This document shows positions 26,222-35,644 of a stretch of DNA of 64,000 nt, piece by piece. Below the pieces are notes generated by a model. It was given only the letters and a program-made list of their open reading frames with translations, was not told the origin of the DNA and did not search any database. The stretch's first letter is position 1, and each line of letters begins with the position of its first letter. A program made the position numbers and the translations under genes. The DNA is from Palsa-1033 sp963735455 (GTDB lineage: Bacteria > Chloroflexota > Limnocylindria > Limnocylindrales > CSP1-4): NCBI GenBank assembly GCA_963735455.1, contig CAVTKZ010000004.1, forward strand, positions 186,001 through 250,000, in the 5' to 3' direction.

Positions 26222-27280
26222 CTACTGCCCTGGGCGGCGGGCCAGATGAGCTCCGTGACGGTGGCCGTGCCTGACCGGTCCAACATTCGCACCCGTGCCA
26301 GCAGAATCAGGCGATGTCCCGGGCACCAGCGTCGACCACGGTTCTCGCGGCGGTCGGCGTTTGGTGAGATGGGTCTCGAGCAGGGCGCGATCCCAATCGG
26401 CAAGGTCGGCACCGGCTTCGTAGGTCGACTGGAAGAACTCCAGGGCCATCGCGTCGGGATCCGGCGCCCGGCGCACGACGTCGTAGGGCAGGATGAATTC
26501 GCCGAGATGCGCGTCGAACGCAGCCTCGGCCGGACGCACCGGGGCAGACCTGAGCCCGTTCGGTTCGGGGTAGGCGTAGGCATAGAAGCTGGGTCCGGGC
26601 GGCTCGCTCGACGGCCACCAGCCGATGCTGATCTCCTCCCGCGAGTAGGCCTCTTCCATCACCCAGGTCGGGCAGTTCGGCGCGCCGCCGCGATGGAGCG
26701 GCGCCCCGCGCCCGGAGTAGCGCGTCGCCGCCAGGTCAAAGCTGCCCCAGAAGAAATGGACCGGGCTGGCCTTGCCGGCGAAGCCACTCTGGAAGGCCTT
26801 CATCACCCGATCGGCCTGGATCAGGCCGTGCCACAGAGCCTGAGCGTGCGCGGGATCGTAGGCAGCATGCTCCTCGTCGGTCTCGAACGGGATGGCCTGC
26901 GCCACCTCGACCGGCCTGGTCGAGATCTCGACATCGATCCCAAGGCCCCGCAGCCCGGCCATGAACTCCCGATAGAAGGCCGCGACCGACTTCGCCTCGA
27001 GCACCATCGCCAACGAGCCGGCCCGACTTTCGGCGACGCGCAGGCGGTGGTCGATGAAGTCGAAGTCGACCTGGAACGTCCGGCGCCGGTAGGGGATCGG
27101 GGAGGTCGTCAGGCCGCGGGAGCTGACGTAGAGCGGGACGTGCCACCAATGATTGAGTGGCGGTGCCAGGACCATCCGGACCTTGCCGACGATCTGGGTC
27201 CACATGTGGAGTGTGGCGATCGTCGGCTGCCACTCTCGCCACGGCAGCTCGGGCCAGGATTCATCGGTATCGTCCGTCAT
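26222..27280 (-). CDS. DUF5996-family protein
   Basis: This 352-residue protein begins with WPELPWREWQPTIATLHMW and continues with LNHWWHVPLYVSSRGLTTSP, a highly conserved entry of the DUF5996 family. Aromatic-rich HFFWGSFDLAATRYSGR and SIGWWPSSEPPGPSFYAYAYPEP segments follow. No catalytic function is established. The C-terminal ~35 residues are low-complexity and variable. I chose the ATG at 27280; another in-frame ATG lies at 27295. It is divergent from the FMN reductase gene with a gap of about 50 bases. Confidence 0.82.
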   Translation of the reverse strand: MTDDTDESWPELPWREWQPTIATLHMWTQIVGKVRMVLAPPLNHWWHVPLYVSSRGLTTSPIPYRRRTFQVDFDFIDHRLRVAESRAGSLAMVLEAKSVAAFYREFMAGLRGLGIDVEISTRPVEVAQAIPFETDEEHAAYDPAHAQALWHGLIQADRVMKAFQSGFAGKASPVHFFWGSFDLAATRYSGRGAPLHRGGAPNCPTWVMEEAYSREEISIGWWPSSEPPGPSFYAYAYPEPNGLRSAPVRPAEAAFDAHLGEFILPYDVVRRAPDPDAMALEFFQSTYEAGADLADWDRALLETHLTKRRPPREPWSTLVPGTSPDSAGTGANVGPVRHGHRHGAHLARRPGQ

Positions 27281-27332
27281 GGCATCCGCCCACATCGTAG
27301 CCGGAGACGGCGCTCGGAAGGGAAGCAGCAAC

Positions 27333-27905
27333 GTGGATGAGGTCAGGGTCCTGGGCTTTGCCGGGAGTCTCCGGCGGGCGTCGTACAACCGGGGATTGGT
27401 CCGTGCCGCGGCCGAGGTGGCCTCGAACGGGATCATCGTCGAGGTCTTCGACCTGATCGACGTCCCGTTCTACAACCAGGATGTCGAGGATGCCGGGGAG
27501 CCGGCTGCGGTCGTCAGCCTGAAGGCGGCGATGGCCCGCGCAGATGCCCTCCTGGTGGCGACACCCGAGTACAACCACGGGATCCCCGGGGTCCTGAAGA
27601 ATGCGATCGATTGGGCCTCGCGGCCCCGGGTGACCAGCCCCCTCCGGGACAAGCCCGTGGCGATCATGGGCGCCAGCCCAGGCCGGGGCTCAACGGCCCG
27701 CGCCCAGGCCCAGCTGCGGGAGGCATTCGTGTTCACCGGTGCCTGTGTGATGCCCCTGCCCGAGCTGATGGTCGCCGCGGCCGGTGAGCATTTCGACCAT
27801 GACGGCAACCTGCTCGACTCGGCGATCCGAGCTTCCCTGGCCGAGCTCCTGGAGGCACTCCGGGTCTGGACGCGACGGATCGACGTGAATCGGGCCGCGG
27901 CTTGA
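27333..27905 (+). CDS. NADPH-dependent FMN reductase / quinone reductase family protein
   Basis: This 190-residue flavodoxin-like protein has the FMN-phosphate loop GSLRRASYNRGLVRAA near residue 10 and the isoalloxazine loop TPEYNHGIPGVLKNAIDW near residues 73-90. GASPGRGSTARAQ is also typical of NADPH:FMN/quinone reductases such as ChrR and YieF. It likely reduces quinones, azo dyes or chromate with NAD(P)H. The start is a GTG at 27333 after a GGAAG site. The next gene overlaps its stop by 4 bases. Confidence 0.9.
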   Translation: MDEVRVLGFAGSLRRASYNRGLVRAAAEVASNGIIVEVFDLIDVPFYNQDVEDAGEPAAVVSLKAAMARADALLVATPEYNHGIPGVLKNAIDWASRPRVTSPLRDKPVAIMGASPGRGSTARAQAQLREAFVFTGACVMPLPELMVAAAGEHFDHDGNLLDSAIRASLAELLEALRVWTRRIDVNRAAA

Positions 27906-28594
27906 CCGGCGGGCAACGCGAGCCCGGCTCGGGTGGCCGACGACTGAGGTCCGTCGGTGTCGTCGTCGCGGGCCTGATCATCGCGCTCGCCGGGTGCTCG
28001 GCCGAGGGCGGCGGCTCCGCCCCGAGTGGGGCGACGAACGGTGGCTCCCCGGGACCGGCGGGATCGGCTGCCGCCAGCCCGGTCGTGCTCCAGCACTACG
28101 CCAGCAAGGACGACTTGATCGCCTTCGACTACCCCGCCGGTTGGCACGCGCGGGACGGCGTGATCGTCCCCAGTGGCAACTTCCCGATCGTCTTTGTCGG
28201 ACCGGCGGATTTGTCCAGCGAATGCACCAGGAATGCCGACGGCTCGGGCGAGTGCCGGCCCTGGCCCGTGATCCACCTCGCGCCCGGCGGGATGGTCATC
28301 GCCTGGCGCTTCGTCGGGCTGCCCGGCGACAGTCCGCCGCCCGATGGGACGTCGATCCTCGTCGCCGGCCTTGCCGCGCTGCGCACCGTCGGGCCTGCTG
28401 ACTCGGGCTGTGCCACGATCGGCGGCGACGAGTCGATCGACGTCACCGTGCCGGTGATCCCGGGCCACTACTACTGGTACGCCGCGGACGCCTGCCTCGC
28501 CGGTCCGGACCATGGCGAGGACGAGGGCGCCTTCTCGGCGATCGTCGCATCGGCCAGCATTCCCGCAACGGCGTCGGACTCAGCGAGCCCGTAG
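27902..28594 (+). CDS. Putative lipoprotein of unknown function
   Basis: This 230-residue protein has a lipoprotein signal peptide: basic RRLR, a hydrophobic stretch and the lipobox LAGC near residue 35. A Gly/Ser-rich spacer follows, then a globular region starting VVLQHYASKDDLIAFDYPAGW, a pattern common in small PsbP-like or lipoprotein domains that begin with a 'text-of-wind' FxYPxGW motif. The function is unknown. A TTG start overlaps the previous stop (TTGA). Confidence 0.72.
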   Translation: MTGGQREPGSGGRRLRSVGVVVAGLIIALAGCSAEGGGSAPSGATNGGSPGPAGSAAASPVVLQHYASKDDLIAFDYPAGWHARDGVIVPSGNFPIVFVGPADLSSECTRNADGSGECRPWPVIHLAPGGMVIAWRFVGLPGDSPPPDGTSILVAGLAALRTVGPADSGCATIGGDESIDVTVPVIPGHYYWYAADACLAGPDHGEDEGAFSAIVASASIPATASDSASP

Positions 28595-28605
28595 AGAGGG
28601 TAGGC

Positions 28606-29142
28606 ATGCGCAAGATCGTGGTCTACGAGCTGTTGTCGCTCGACGGGGTTGCCGAGGCCCCCGATACCTTCCTCACCGAGTGGGACGAGGCGATGGACGC
28701 CAACCTTGGCGCGGTGATCGCGACCCAGGACGCGGTCATCCTCGGCCGGCGCAGCTACACCGAATGGGCCGACTTCTGGCCGGACAGCCAGATCCAGCCA
28801 TTCGCGACGTTCATCAACGGGGTCACGAAGCACGTCGCGACCTCGACGCCGCTCGACCGAGGTTGGGCCAATGCGACGGTGATCGACGGCGGGCTGGTCG
28901 ATTTCGTTCAGGCCCTCAAGCAGCAGGACGGCGGCGACGTCGGCGTCCACGCCAGCATCTCGGTCGCCCAGGCGCTGCTCGCGGCCGGCGTCGTCGACGA
29001 GCTCAAGGTCGTGATCGCGCCGATGGTCGTCGGTGCCGGCCGGCGGCTCCTCGACGGCCTGCCATCGATCCGGCTCGAAGCGATCAGGAGCGCGATCTCA
29101 CCGGCTGGCTACCTGCTCGTCGACTACCGCGTGATTCCCTAG
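28606..29142 (+). CDS. Dihydrofolate reductase-like (RibD C-terminal) family protein
   Basis: This 178-residue protein has the family start RKIVVYELLSLDGVAEAPD, followed by the VILGRRSYTEWADFWP nucleotide-binding segment and the closing VVIAPMVVGAGRRLLDGL and YLLVDYRV strands. The family resembles DHFR and RibD reductases and binds NADPH, but the substrate of most members is unknown. It lies 11 bases after the lipoprotein gene on the same strand. Confidence 0.87.
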   Translation: MRKIVVYELLSLDGVAEAPDTFLTEWDEAMDANLGAVIATQDAVILGRRSYTEWADFWPDSQIQPFATFINGVTKHVATSTPLDRGWANATVIDGGLVDFVQALKQQDGGDVGVHASISVAQALLAAGVVDELKVVIAPMVVGAGRRLLDGLPSIRLEAIRSAISPAGYLLVDYRVIP

Positions 29143-29151
29143 CGCCTCGGC

Positions 29152-29667
29152 TCAGCGAGCGACCGGCGTCAGCTCGAAGACCGGTCGGGTCGTGGCCGCC
29201 AGCTGCGGGTCGTCGAGGACCTCCTTGCCCACCAGTCCGAACAGGAGGCGGGCGAAGGCTCGCCCGAACCAGGGGAACCGGGCGACGTAATCGCGCAGGG
29301 TCACGCCGAAGAAGTCGACCGCCTCGGCGCCCGGTAGCTCGCGGGCCGTCACCTGGAGATCCTTGCCGTGCTCGCGGATCGTGCCCTCGCCGGCGGCCCG
29401 CAGGTTGCGCACCCATTGGACGTCGCCGTAGGCGCCGATCACGTAGCGCCGGCCGTCAACGCTGACGATCGCGACCGGCGCGGAGCGCGGCTCGCCGCTC
29501 GTCCGGCCACGCACGGTGAGGAGGGTGTTGGGACCCATCGGCATGCCCGCCCGGAGCAGGCGGCGGGTGAGTGGGTTCGAGCCGCGCACGAAGAGCGGGG
29601 CGCGGCCGGTGGACTGCGGGGCGGCGTCGTTCGGGCGGTTGTCGGCATGTGGCAAGGTGGGAGTCAT
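29152..29667 (-). CDS. Deazaflavin (F420)-dependent nitroreductase family protein
   Basis: This 171-residue protein has the DDN-type signatures: LTVRGRTSGEPRSAPVAIV near residue 48, VIGAYGDVQWVRNLRAAGEG near 77, and a long C-terminal extension with DYVARFPWFGRAF. It is a clear relative of, but distinct from, the protein at 1807-2235. It likely uses F420H2. The gene is divergent from the SigJ-like sigma factor gene. Confidence 0.82.
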   Translation of the reverse strand: MTPTLPHADNRPNDAAPQSTGRAPLFVRGSNPLTRRLLRAGMPMGPNTLLTVRGRTSGEPRSAPVAIVSVDGRRYVIGAYGDVQWVRNLRAAGEGTIREHGKDLQVTARELPGAEAVDFFGVTLRDYVARFPWFGRAFARLLFGLVGKEVLDDPQLAATTRPVFELTPVAR

Positions 29668-29751
29668 GGTACGGATCCTCGGTCGGGCGTCGGCCGGTCA
29701 CGTCTGGTGCCGTAGGTACGTCAATCAAGTGACGGAACCAACCAGGGCAAC

Positions 29752-30708
29752 GTGACCGAAAAATGGCGAACGATCAGTGACGGCGGCCAGATGACCGCCC
29801 AACCGCCCGGCACACCGGGCACTCCCGCGGACGCCCTGGCCAGCCGCTTCGAGACCCACCGCCGGCACCTGCGCGGGACGGCCTACCGGCTGCTCGGCTC
29901 GCTGGCCGAGGCCGACGACGTGGTCCAGGACGCCTGGCTGCGGGCGAGCCGGGCCGACACGGCCGCGGTCGACAACCTGGGCGCGTGGTTGACGACGATC
30001 GTCGCGCGGCTGTGCCTCGACCGGCTGCGCACCCGGACCTCCCGCCGCGAGGACTCGCTCGACTTCGCCACGCCCGATCCGGTCGTCTCGGATCCCGAAG
30101 GGTCCAGCCCGGAACAGGAGGCGCTCCTGGCCGACTCGGTCGGGCTGGCGCTGCTGATCGTCCTCGAGGCCCTCAGCCCGGCCGAGCGGCTGGCGTTCGT
30201 CCTCCACGACACGCTGGGGCTGCCGTTCGAGGAGATCGCCCCGATCGTCCAGCGCAACGTGGAGGCCACGCGCCAGCTCGCGAGCCGGGCCCGTCGCCGG
30301 GTTCGCGGGGCCCGGGCGTCGATCGAGGTGCCGCTGGCCCGGCAGTGGGAGCTGGTTGACGCCTTCCTGGCCGCCGCCCGGGAGGGTGATCTCGATGCCC
30401 TCGTCCGCGTCCTGGACCCGAACGTGGTCGCTCGGGCGGACTTCGGACCCGGGCCGTCGTCGGCCGGACGGAGCCAGGTGTCGCGCGGCGTCCAGGAGGT
30501 GGCCCGGCAGGCGATGTCGTTCCGCCACCTGGCCCCGGGCGCCCGGAAGGTCCTGGTCAATGGCGTGCCGGGCTTCTTCGTGACGACCGACGACAAGCCT
30601 TACGCGGTGATCGGGCTGGCCTTCGGTCCTGGGGGGATCACCGAGCTCGACATCCTCCTCGACCCCGACCGCCTCGCCCGCCTTGAGCTCCCGGCGAATC
30701 CTGGTTGA
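29752..30708 (+). CDS. SigJ-like ECF sigma factor with C-terminal SnoaL-like domain
   Basis: This 318-residue sigma-70 family protein has region 2 (about residues 35-100, with YRLLGSLAEADDVVQDAWLR) and region 4 (about 135-190, with LSPAERLAFVLHDTLGLPFEEIA). An NTF2/SnoaL-like C-terminal domain (about 200-310) follows. This is the ECF41/SigJ layout, where the C-terminal domain modulates activity in place of a classical anti-sigma factor. The GTG at 29752 follows AGGG; an ATG at 29791 is an alternative start. Members are usually next to oxidoreductase genes, as here. Confidence 0.9.
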   Translation: MTEKWRTISDGGQMTAQPPGTPGTPADALASRFETHRRHLRGTAYRLLGSLAEADDVVQDAWLRASRADTAAVDNLGAWLTTIVARLCLDRLRTRTSRREDSLDFATPDPVVSDPEGSSPEQEALLADSVGLALLIVLEALSPAERLAFVLHDTLGLPFEEIAPIVQRNVEATRQLASRARRRVRGARASIEVPLARQWELVDAFLAAAREGDLDALVRVLDPNVVARADFGPGPSSAGRSQVSRGVQEVARQAMSFRHLAPGARKVLVNGVPGFFVTTDDKPYAVIGLAFGPGGITELDILLDPDRLARLELPANPG

Positions 30709-30756
30709 TCCTCGGCGGAGCTGCAGTTCCGCTCTTGCTTGACCGATGCCCGGGCC

Positions 30757-32451
30757 TCAGCTGGGCGGCTGGCTGGGGACCTCGGGTTGGCGCGGGCTGG
30801 CGTCTGCCGCCCGGTCTCGGCTGGTCCCGTCCTGCTCGCCGTCATCGGGAACGTCGCTGGCGAGAAAGTAGTGGTGGACGTCCGCGGGGCCGCTGGCAAG
30901 CTCGTCCGCCCGTCCCTCGATCGCGGCATCGGCGCCGGTCAGACGGCCGCCATGCTGGCGCAGGTGGGTGTCCCACGACGGGACCTCGAACAGCTCCAGG
31001 AACTGCTGGGGGTCGGCGCCGTCCCGGTAGAGCTGCCAGTCTGAGGCTCCGGTCCGCCGGCGCGATCGCTCCAGGTCCTCCATCGCCGCGACGAAGGCGA
31101 CGGAATTCGCCGATGGCACGCTGTACGCCGCGGTGACCAGCACGGGACCGGCGTCTGCGTCCGGTTCGAAGGCGAGCGTGGCCTCGGACCAGGAGACGCT
31201 CGGAGTCCGATCCAGGCCCGAGACATCCGGCAGCCGCCAGCGGCGGCCGGCAAGCGTGGCTCCCAGCATCACTATGGCAGCCCCGACGAACGTCGCGGTC
31301 AGGCCGACCTGCCCGGCAACGACACCCCAGATGGCGGCCCCCAGCGCCTGCGACCCGAACAGGACGATCACGTAGAACGCGAGGCCGCGGGCCCGGACCC
31401 AGCCGGGCAGGAAGGTCTGCAGTGTCGCATTGACCGTGGACAGGACGGTCAGCCAGGCCATCCCGGCCACGACCAGGACCGCGACGACGGCCGGGACGAC
31501 GGGAACCAGGACGAGGACAGCCATCGATGCCGCATAGGCCAGGCTGGCCAGCGCGAGCAGGCGATCGTCGGACAAGCGCGCATGCAGCCTGCCCAACACG
31601 AGCACGCCGCCGATCGCACCCAGTCCGAGGGCTGCCAGCAGAGCCCCGTAGCCGGCCGCATCCAGGTTCAAGGCCTCGGTCGCCACGAGCGGCAGGAGCG
31701 CCCAGATGGCGGTCGCCGGCAGCAGGAACAGGGCAGCCCGGATCAGCAGGTGACGGACGTAGGGCGACCAGCGGACATAGCCGCCCCCGGCGCGCAACGC
31801 GGGCAGGAATTGTTCGCGCCGGGCGGCCGACTCCGCGCGGCTGACGTGAGCCCACAGCAGCACGCCGGCGAAGAACACGAACGATGCGGCGTTCAGGGCG
31901 AACACCGGCGCCACCCCGGCCAGCGCGATCAGCAGGCCCGCCAGCGCCGGGCCGACGGCCCGACCCACGTTCACGCTCACGGAGCCGAGGACGGAGGCCG
32001 CCCGGATCTCCGTTCGGGGCACCAGATCGGGGATCATCGCTTGCCAGGTCGGGGCGGTCACGCCGCTGCCTGCGCCGCCCAGGAACGTCAGGAGCAGCAG
32101 GACCCCGGGCGTCAGCTGGCCGATCGCCGCCAGCACGGCGAGGGCGACGCTCACCACGGCGAGGAACAGCTGGGTGCCGATCAGCAGCTGCCGCCGGTCG
32201 AAGACGTCGGCGAGGACTCCGGCCGGCAGGGCGAGCAGGACCACCGGCAGCGTGTCGGCGGTCTGGACCAGGGCCACGAGGATCGAGTTGCCGGGCTGCG
32301 ACACGAGCACCCACTGGGCCCCGACGGTCTCCATCCAGTTGCCGATGTTGCTGAAGAGGACCGCGATCCAGAGCGCCCGGAAGACCGGGTTGCGCAAGGG
32401 CTCCCACGGGCCGGACGCGCGGATCGCTGCGCTCGACGGACCAGCTGTCAC
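30757..32451 (-). CDS. MFS transporter with C-terminal monooxygenase-like (ABM-type) domain
   Basis: This 564-residue protein has 12 hydrophobic segments, starting after WEPLRNPVFRALWIAVLFSN, the MFS_3/EntS-type entry. About 140 soluble residues follow, with VLVTAAYSVPSANSVAFVAAMEDLERSR and FLELFEVPSWDTHLRQHGGRL. These read like an antibiotic-biosynthesis-monooxygenase ferredoxin fold, a fusion recurrent in this MFS subfamily. It probably exports a metabolite. I chose the GTG at 32451, 11 bases after GGAGG; a TTG at 32502 would add 17 residues. It is divergent from the AMP-ligase gene. Confidence 0.85.
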   Translation of the reverse strand: MTAGPSSAAIRASGPWEPLRNPVFRALWIAVLFSNIGNWMETVGAQWVLVSQPGNSILVALVQTADTLPVVLLALPAGVLADVFDRRQLLIGTQLFLAVVSVALAVLAAIGQLTPGVLLLLTFLGGAGSGVTAPTWQAMIPDLVPRTEIRAASVLGSVSVNVGRAVGPALAGLLIALAGVAPVFALNAASFVFFAGVLLWAHVSRAESAARREQFLPALRAGGGYVRWSPYVRHLLIRAALFLLPATAIWALLPLVATEALNLDAAGYGALLAALGLGAIGGVLVLGRLHARLSDDRLLALASLAYAASMAVLVLVPVVPAVVAVLVVAGMAWLTVLSTVNATLQTFLPGWVRARGLAFYVIVLFGSQALGAAIWGVVAGQVGLTATFVGAAIVMLGATLAGRRWRLPDVSGLDRTPSVSWSEATLAFEPDADAGPVLVTAAYSVPSANSVAFVAAMEDLERSRRRTGASDWQLYRDGADPQQFLELFEVPSWDTHLRQHGGRLTGADAAIEGRADELASGPADVHHYFLASDVPDDGEQDGTSRDRAADASPRQPEVPSQPPS

Positions 32452-32565
32452 TCGAAGGCCAACCTCCGATGCGATTGTTGCAGGAAGCGCGTCCCCGGCC
32501 AAGGCATTCCCCGATCGCTATCCTGTCCTGGGCCTGCCCTGCCGCTCAGCCACGATCGGAGGCTC

Positions 32566-34170
32566 GTGAACTCCTCCCTTCTGCCCGAATGGGTGTTGTT
32601 CCATGCGGAGCGCACGCCCGAGGCACCGGCGATCGCATCGCCCGCGTTCCGCCTGTCATACCGTGTCCTCGCCGATCGAATTCGGGTTCTGGCCGGGCAT
32701 CTTGCCGAGGCCGGGATCGGACCGGGAGACCGCGTCATTGTCGGGCTGCCGAACAGCCCAGCCGCCGTCGTCGCGGGGCTGGCAATCCAGCTGCGGGGAG
32801 CGACGTCGGTCGAGGTGAGCCGCGACTGGAGTCCCGCGGCTCTGGGTGACGTGGTCGCCCGGAGCAAGGCACGAGGGGCGTTCGTGGCCAGCCGGGACGC
32901 GCCGGTTTGGGGCCAGGCGCTTCGTGGTCACTCGCTCGCTGCCGTCTGGGTGGTTCACAAGGCCTCCCTCCCGCCCGATGCGATTGGGGCGCTTGGGGTG
33001 CCGCGCGCCGAATTCCTCCTCGAGGATGGCCGGGTCGACCCGGCCATGAGCCGGCCGGCCGAGGCGCCCGTGGCCCACATCCAGGCCGACGACCCGGCCC
33101 TCATCCTGTACACGTCGGGCAGCAGCGGAACGCCGCGCGGGGTCGTCCAGACCTTCCGAAACATTGACGCCAACTCGCGCTCGATCGTCGACTACCTGGA
33201 GCTCACGAGTCGCGACCGGGCGTCCCTCACGTTGCCCCTCTGTTACTGCTACGGCAGGAGCGTGCTCCAAACACACTTGCTCGTCGGTGCCTCGGTCTTC
33301 CTCGACAACCGGATGGCGTATCCGCGCCTTGTTGTCGAAGCGATTGGGGCTGAGGAGTGCACCGGCTTCGCGGGTGTGCCGCTGACCTTCGAGATCATCC
33401 GGCGGCAGGTGGACGTGGCGTCGATCGCCCTTCCCCGACTCCGCTATCTCACCCAGGCGGGCGGCGCCATGTCACCGGACACGATTGACTGGGTCCGGGC
33501 CGCATTCAGCCCCGCCCAGCTGTATGTCATGTACGGACAGACCGAAGCAACCGCGCGGTTGTCCTACCTCCCGCCGGCGAGGGCCATCGACAAGCCGGCG
33601 TCCATCGGCGTGCCGATTCCAGGAGTGGAGCTCCGGGTCGTCGATGCGGATGGGTCCGAGCTACCTCCGGGCGAGACCGGCGAGCTCATCGCCCGCGGCG
33701 AGAATGTCACGCCCGGCTACCTCGACGAGCCGGACGAGACCTCCCGGATGCTTCGCGAAGGCTGGCTCTGGACCGGCGATCTCGGGAGTCGAGATGACGA
33801 TGGGTTCTTCTTCCTGAAGGGGCGGACCAAGGACATCCTGAAGATCGGCGGCCGTCGCGTTGCTCCGGCCGAGATCGAGCAGGCGATCGCACGACATCCT
33901 CAAGTCGAGGCCGTGGCGGTCCTGGGACAGCCTGACGACCTGCTGGGCGAGGTGCCGGCTGCCTTCGTCGTGAGCCATCCCGGTACGACCATCGAAGTCG
34001 ACGAGCTCCGCCTGTTCTGTGTCGAGAAGCTTCCGCCGTACCAGGTTCCCAGGACCTTCATGGTGCTCGACGCCCTGCCGCGAAACGAGACCGGCAAGGT
34101 CCTGCGTGCAGAGCTGGCGCGCCGCCTCGAAACCACAAACCTGCTGGCCAGGCGGGCCGATCAGGACTGA
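32566..34170 (+). CDS. AMP-forming acyl-CoA/acyl-ACP synthetase (ANL family)
   Basis: This 534-residue adenylate-forming enzyme has the P-loop YTSGSSGTPRG (182-192), the YGQTEATARL A5 motif, WTGDLGSRDDDGFFFLKGR (A7/A8) and the catalytic Lys in PRNETGKVLR near residue 514. It activates a carboxylic acid as acyl-AMP and passes it to CoA or a carrier protein. A carrier protein is encoded just downstream on the opposite strand, which favours acyl-ACP formation. The GTG start at 32566 follows GGAGG at a short spacing. Confidence 0.9.
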   Translation: MNSSLLPEWVLFHAERTPEAPAIASPAFRLSYRVLADRIRVLAGHLAEAGIGPGDRVIVGLPNSPAAVVAGLAIQLRGATSVEVSRDWSPAALGDVVARSKARGAFVASRDAPVWGQALRGHSLAAVWVVHKASLPPDAIGALGVPRAEFLLEDGRVDPAMSRPAEAPVAHIQADDPALILYTSGSSGTPRGVVQTFRNIDANSRSIVDYLELTSRDRASLTLPLCYCYGRSVLQTHLLVGASVFLDNRMAYPRLVVEAIGAEECTGFAGVPLTFEIIRRQVDVASIALPRLRYLTQAGGAMSPDTIDWVRAAFSPAQLYVMYGQTEATARLSYLPPARAIDKPASIGVPIPGVELRVVDADGSELPPGETGELIARGENVTPGYLDEPDETSRMLREGWLWTGDLGSRDDDGFFFLKGRTKDILKIGGRRVAPAEIEQAIARHPQVEAVAVLGQPDDLLGEVPAAFVVSHPGTTIEVDELRLFCVEKLPPYQVPRTFMVLDALPRNETGKVLRAELARRLETTNLLARRADQD

Positions 34171-34481
34171 GCGCTGGCCTGCCTGGCGCTCCGCTGCTTG
34201 GCAGCGACGAAGGCCGCAATGCGACCAATCGATTCGAGGTTGTCAGGAATGATCTCGAGATTGTCGACCCCGATCCCGAATTCACTCTCGATGAAGATGA
34301 TGACGGCCAGCATCGCAACCGAATCAACGATCCCTTCTTCCATCAGCAGGGTGTCGTCGTCGAGCCTGGCTGGGTCGTCAACGCGGAACTGCCGGACGAT
34401 GAACCCTCGCACAAGGGCTTCGATGGTCCCATTCGCTCGAGCCGGACGAGGGGAGCCGTCCCCAACCGGCGACTCGTTCAC
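34161..34481 (-). CDS. Acyl carrier protein-like protein
   Basis: This 106-residue helical acidic protein has the 4'-phosphopantetheine attachment motif GIVDSVAML (Ser54) and the helix III region FGIGVDNLEIIPDNLESIGRIAAFV. The N-terminus (about 15 residues) is a non-conserved extension. The GTG start at 34481 overlaps the stop of the upstream GNAT-like gene (GTGA). Its stop overlaps the convergent AMP-ligase gene end by 10 bases. It probably receives the acyl group from the ligase. A phosphopantetheinyl transferase is not in the window. Confidence 0.83.
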   Translation of the reverse strand: MNESPVGDGSPRPARANGTIEALVRGFIVRQFRVDDPARLDDDTLLMEEGIVDSVAMLAVIIFIESEFGIGVDNLEIIPDNLESIGRIAAFVAAKQRSARQASAQS

Positions 34482-35602
34482 AAGTTTGCCGTTGTCTGGC
34501 CGGCGCCGCGATTGATGTGCATCCGCCCGATGTCGCGCTCTAGGCCCGGCAGGCGCTCGCCCAGCCGGGGCGAGGCGGCCAGCAGGAAGTTCGAGGGACC
34601 TGACAGGAAGCCGGTCCCCCGAAGTGCCGTGCCAAACGCCGTCAATGACTGATTGGTCACGATCAGGTCGACATCTTCCTGCCTCAAACGTTCCACAGCT
34701 GCGTCCATGAGGGCGCCCTCGTAGCCAGGGCGAACAAGACAATCGACGATTGAGCCCACCTTGAGATCGCCGAACGCGCTGTGATTGTGGACCTGGGTGG
34801 CCAGGCACACGACCCAGCCGCAGGGTCCCGCGCCATCTTCGATCACGACTTTCAGGAAGCGGTTGCCGGGGAGGTCGTAGAGCTGTCCAAGCACGAGGTA
34901 GTCCCTCACGGCGCCGAAATCGATCTCGCTCCGGGCCGCCGCCCAGATGTCGTCGGCCCAGCGATCGAACGACGGGAGCATCCTCGCACGTGCCTGACGA
35001 TCAAGCTTGTGGCGATCCGCGCGATGGCGTTGGGCGAGCCCGAAGCCAAGGGCACCGATGCCGGTCAGCGCGCCGATGTCCGCCGCCAGTCGCCGACCTC
35101 GCGAGGAGCGAAAGGTCCGCACCTGGCGCAGGACGCGCCCAGCATGTTCGATCCGGAAGTAGAAGGGGACGCTCACGATCGTGAAGCCGGCGGTCTTGAG
35201 CAAGCGCGCGGCCGCGACCTTGTAGCCGCCGATGCCGATCCCATGGAGCAGCGGCTGGCGCTTGAGCGCGTCGCGCAGGAGAAGCGGGGCGACGAGCGTG
35301 TAGCGCCGGTCCGACGTCCCCTCGGACAGTGGGTGCCGGAATAGGCCGACGGACGCGACTTCTCCGTTCAGCTGGAAGTCCTGGTGCTGGAGGACATAGC
35401 CGCCGCGGACGGCGCGTCCTTCCACGGCCAGGAAGGACTCCTCGAAGAGACCGGATCCGGGCAATCGAGCCGGCACTGCAGCGGTTTCGCGGAGCAGCGA
35501 GCGGAGTCCGAACGCCCGGTCGACTCCCGAAGCCCGCAGGCGCCCATTGAATTCCTGGACCTCTGGAATCAACTCTTCGTGATACGGAACGATCTCAATC
35601 AC
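34478..35602 (-). CDS. GNAT-like acyltransferase of unknown substrate
   Basis: This 374-residue protein begins IVPYHEELIPEVQEFNGRLRASG and looks like a two-lobed GNAT-fold protein. The first lobe has GGYVLQHQDFQLNGEVASVGLF and RKRQ-rich acceptor strands. The second lobe has VGSIVDCLVRPGYEGALMDAAVERL, which resembles the acyl-CoA-binding strand-helix of GNATs. Proteins of this kind recur in polysaccharide and lipid gene clusters. Its position with a ligase, ACP and flippase suggests acyl transfer from ACP or CoA to a sugar or amino-sugar. That role is inferred. Confidence 0.6.
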   Translation of the reverse strand: MIEIVPYHEELIPEVQEFNGRLRASGVDRAFGLRSLLRETAAVPARLPGSGLFEESFLAVEGRAVRGGYVLQHQDFQLNGEVASVGLFRHPLSEGTSDRRYTLVAPLLLRDALKRQPLLHGIGIGGYKVAAARLLKTAGFTIVSVPFYFRIEHAGRVLRQVRTFRSSRGRRLAADIGALTGIGALGFGLAQRHRADRHKLDRQARARMLPSFDRWADDIWAAARSEIDFGAVRDYLVLGQLYDLPGNRFLKVVIEDGAGPCGWVVCLATQVHNHSAFGDLKVGSIVDCLVRPGYEGALMDAAVERLRQEDVDLIVTNQSLTAFGTALRGTGFLSGPSNFLLAASPRLGERLPGLERDIGRMHINRGAGQTTANL

Positions 35603-35644
35603 GATCGGAACGGCGCGCGCACGTCGGGAAGACTACTTGAGTAT

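Noticed and set aside
26098..26583. Longer N-terminus of the ammonium transporter
   Set aside because: The family start is at 26097; the upstream frame has no membrane or family character and overlaps the DUF5996 gene.
34482..34808. Longer N-terminus of the carrier protein
   Set aside because: It overlaps the GNAT-like gene, and the shared GTGA makes the short form more plausible.
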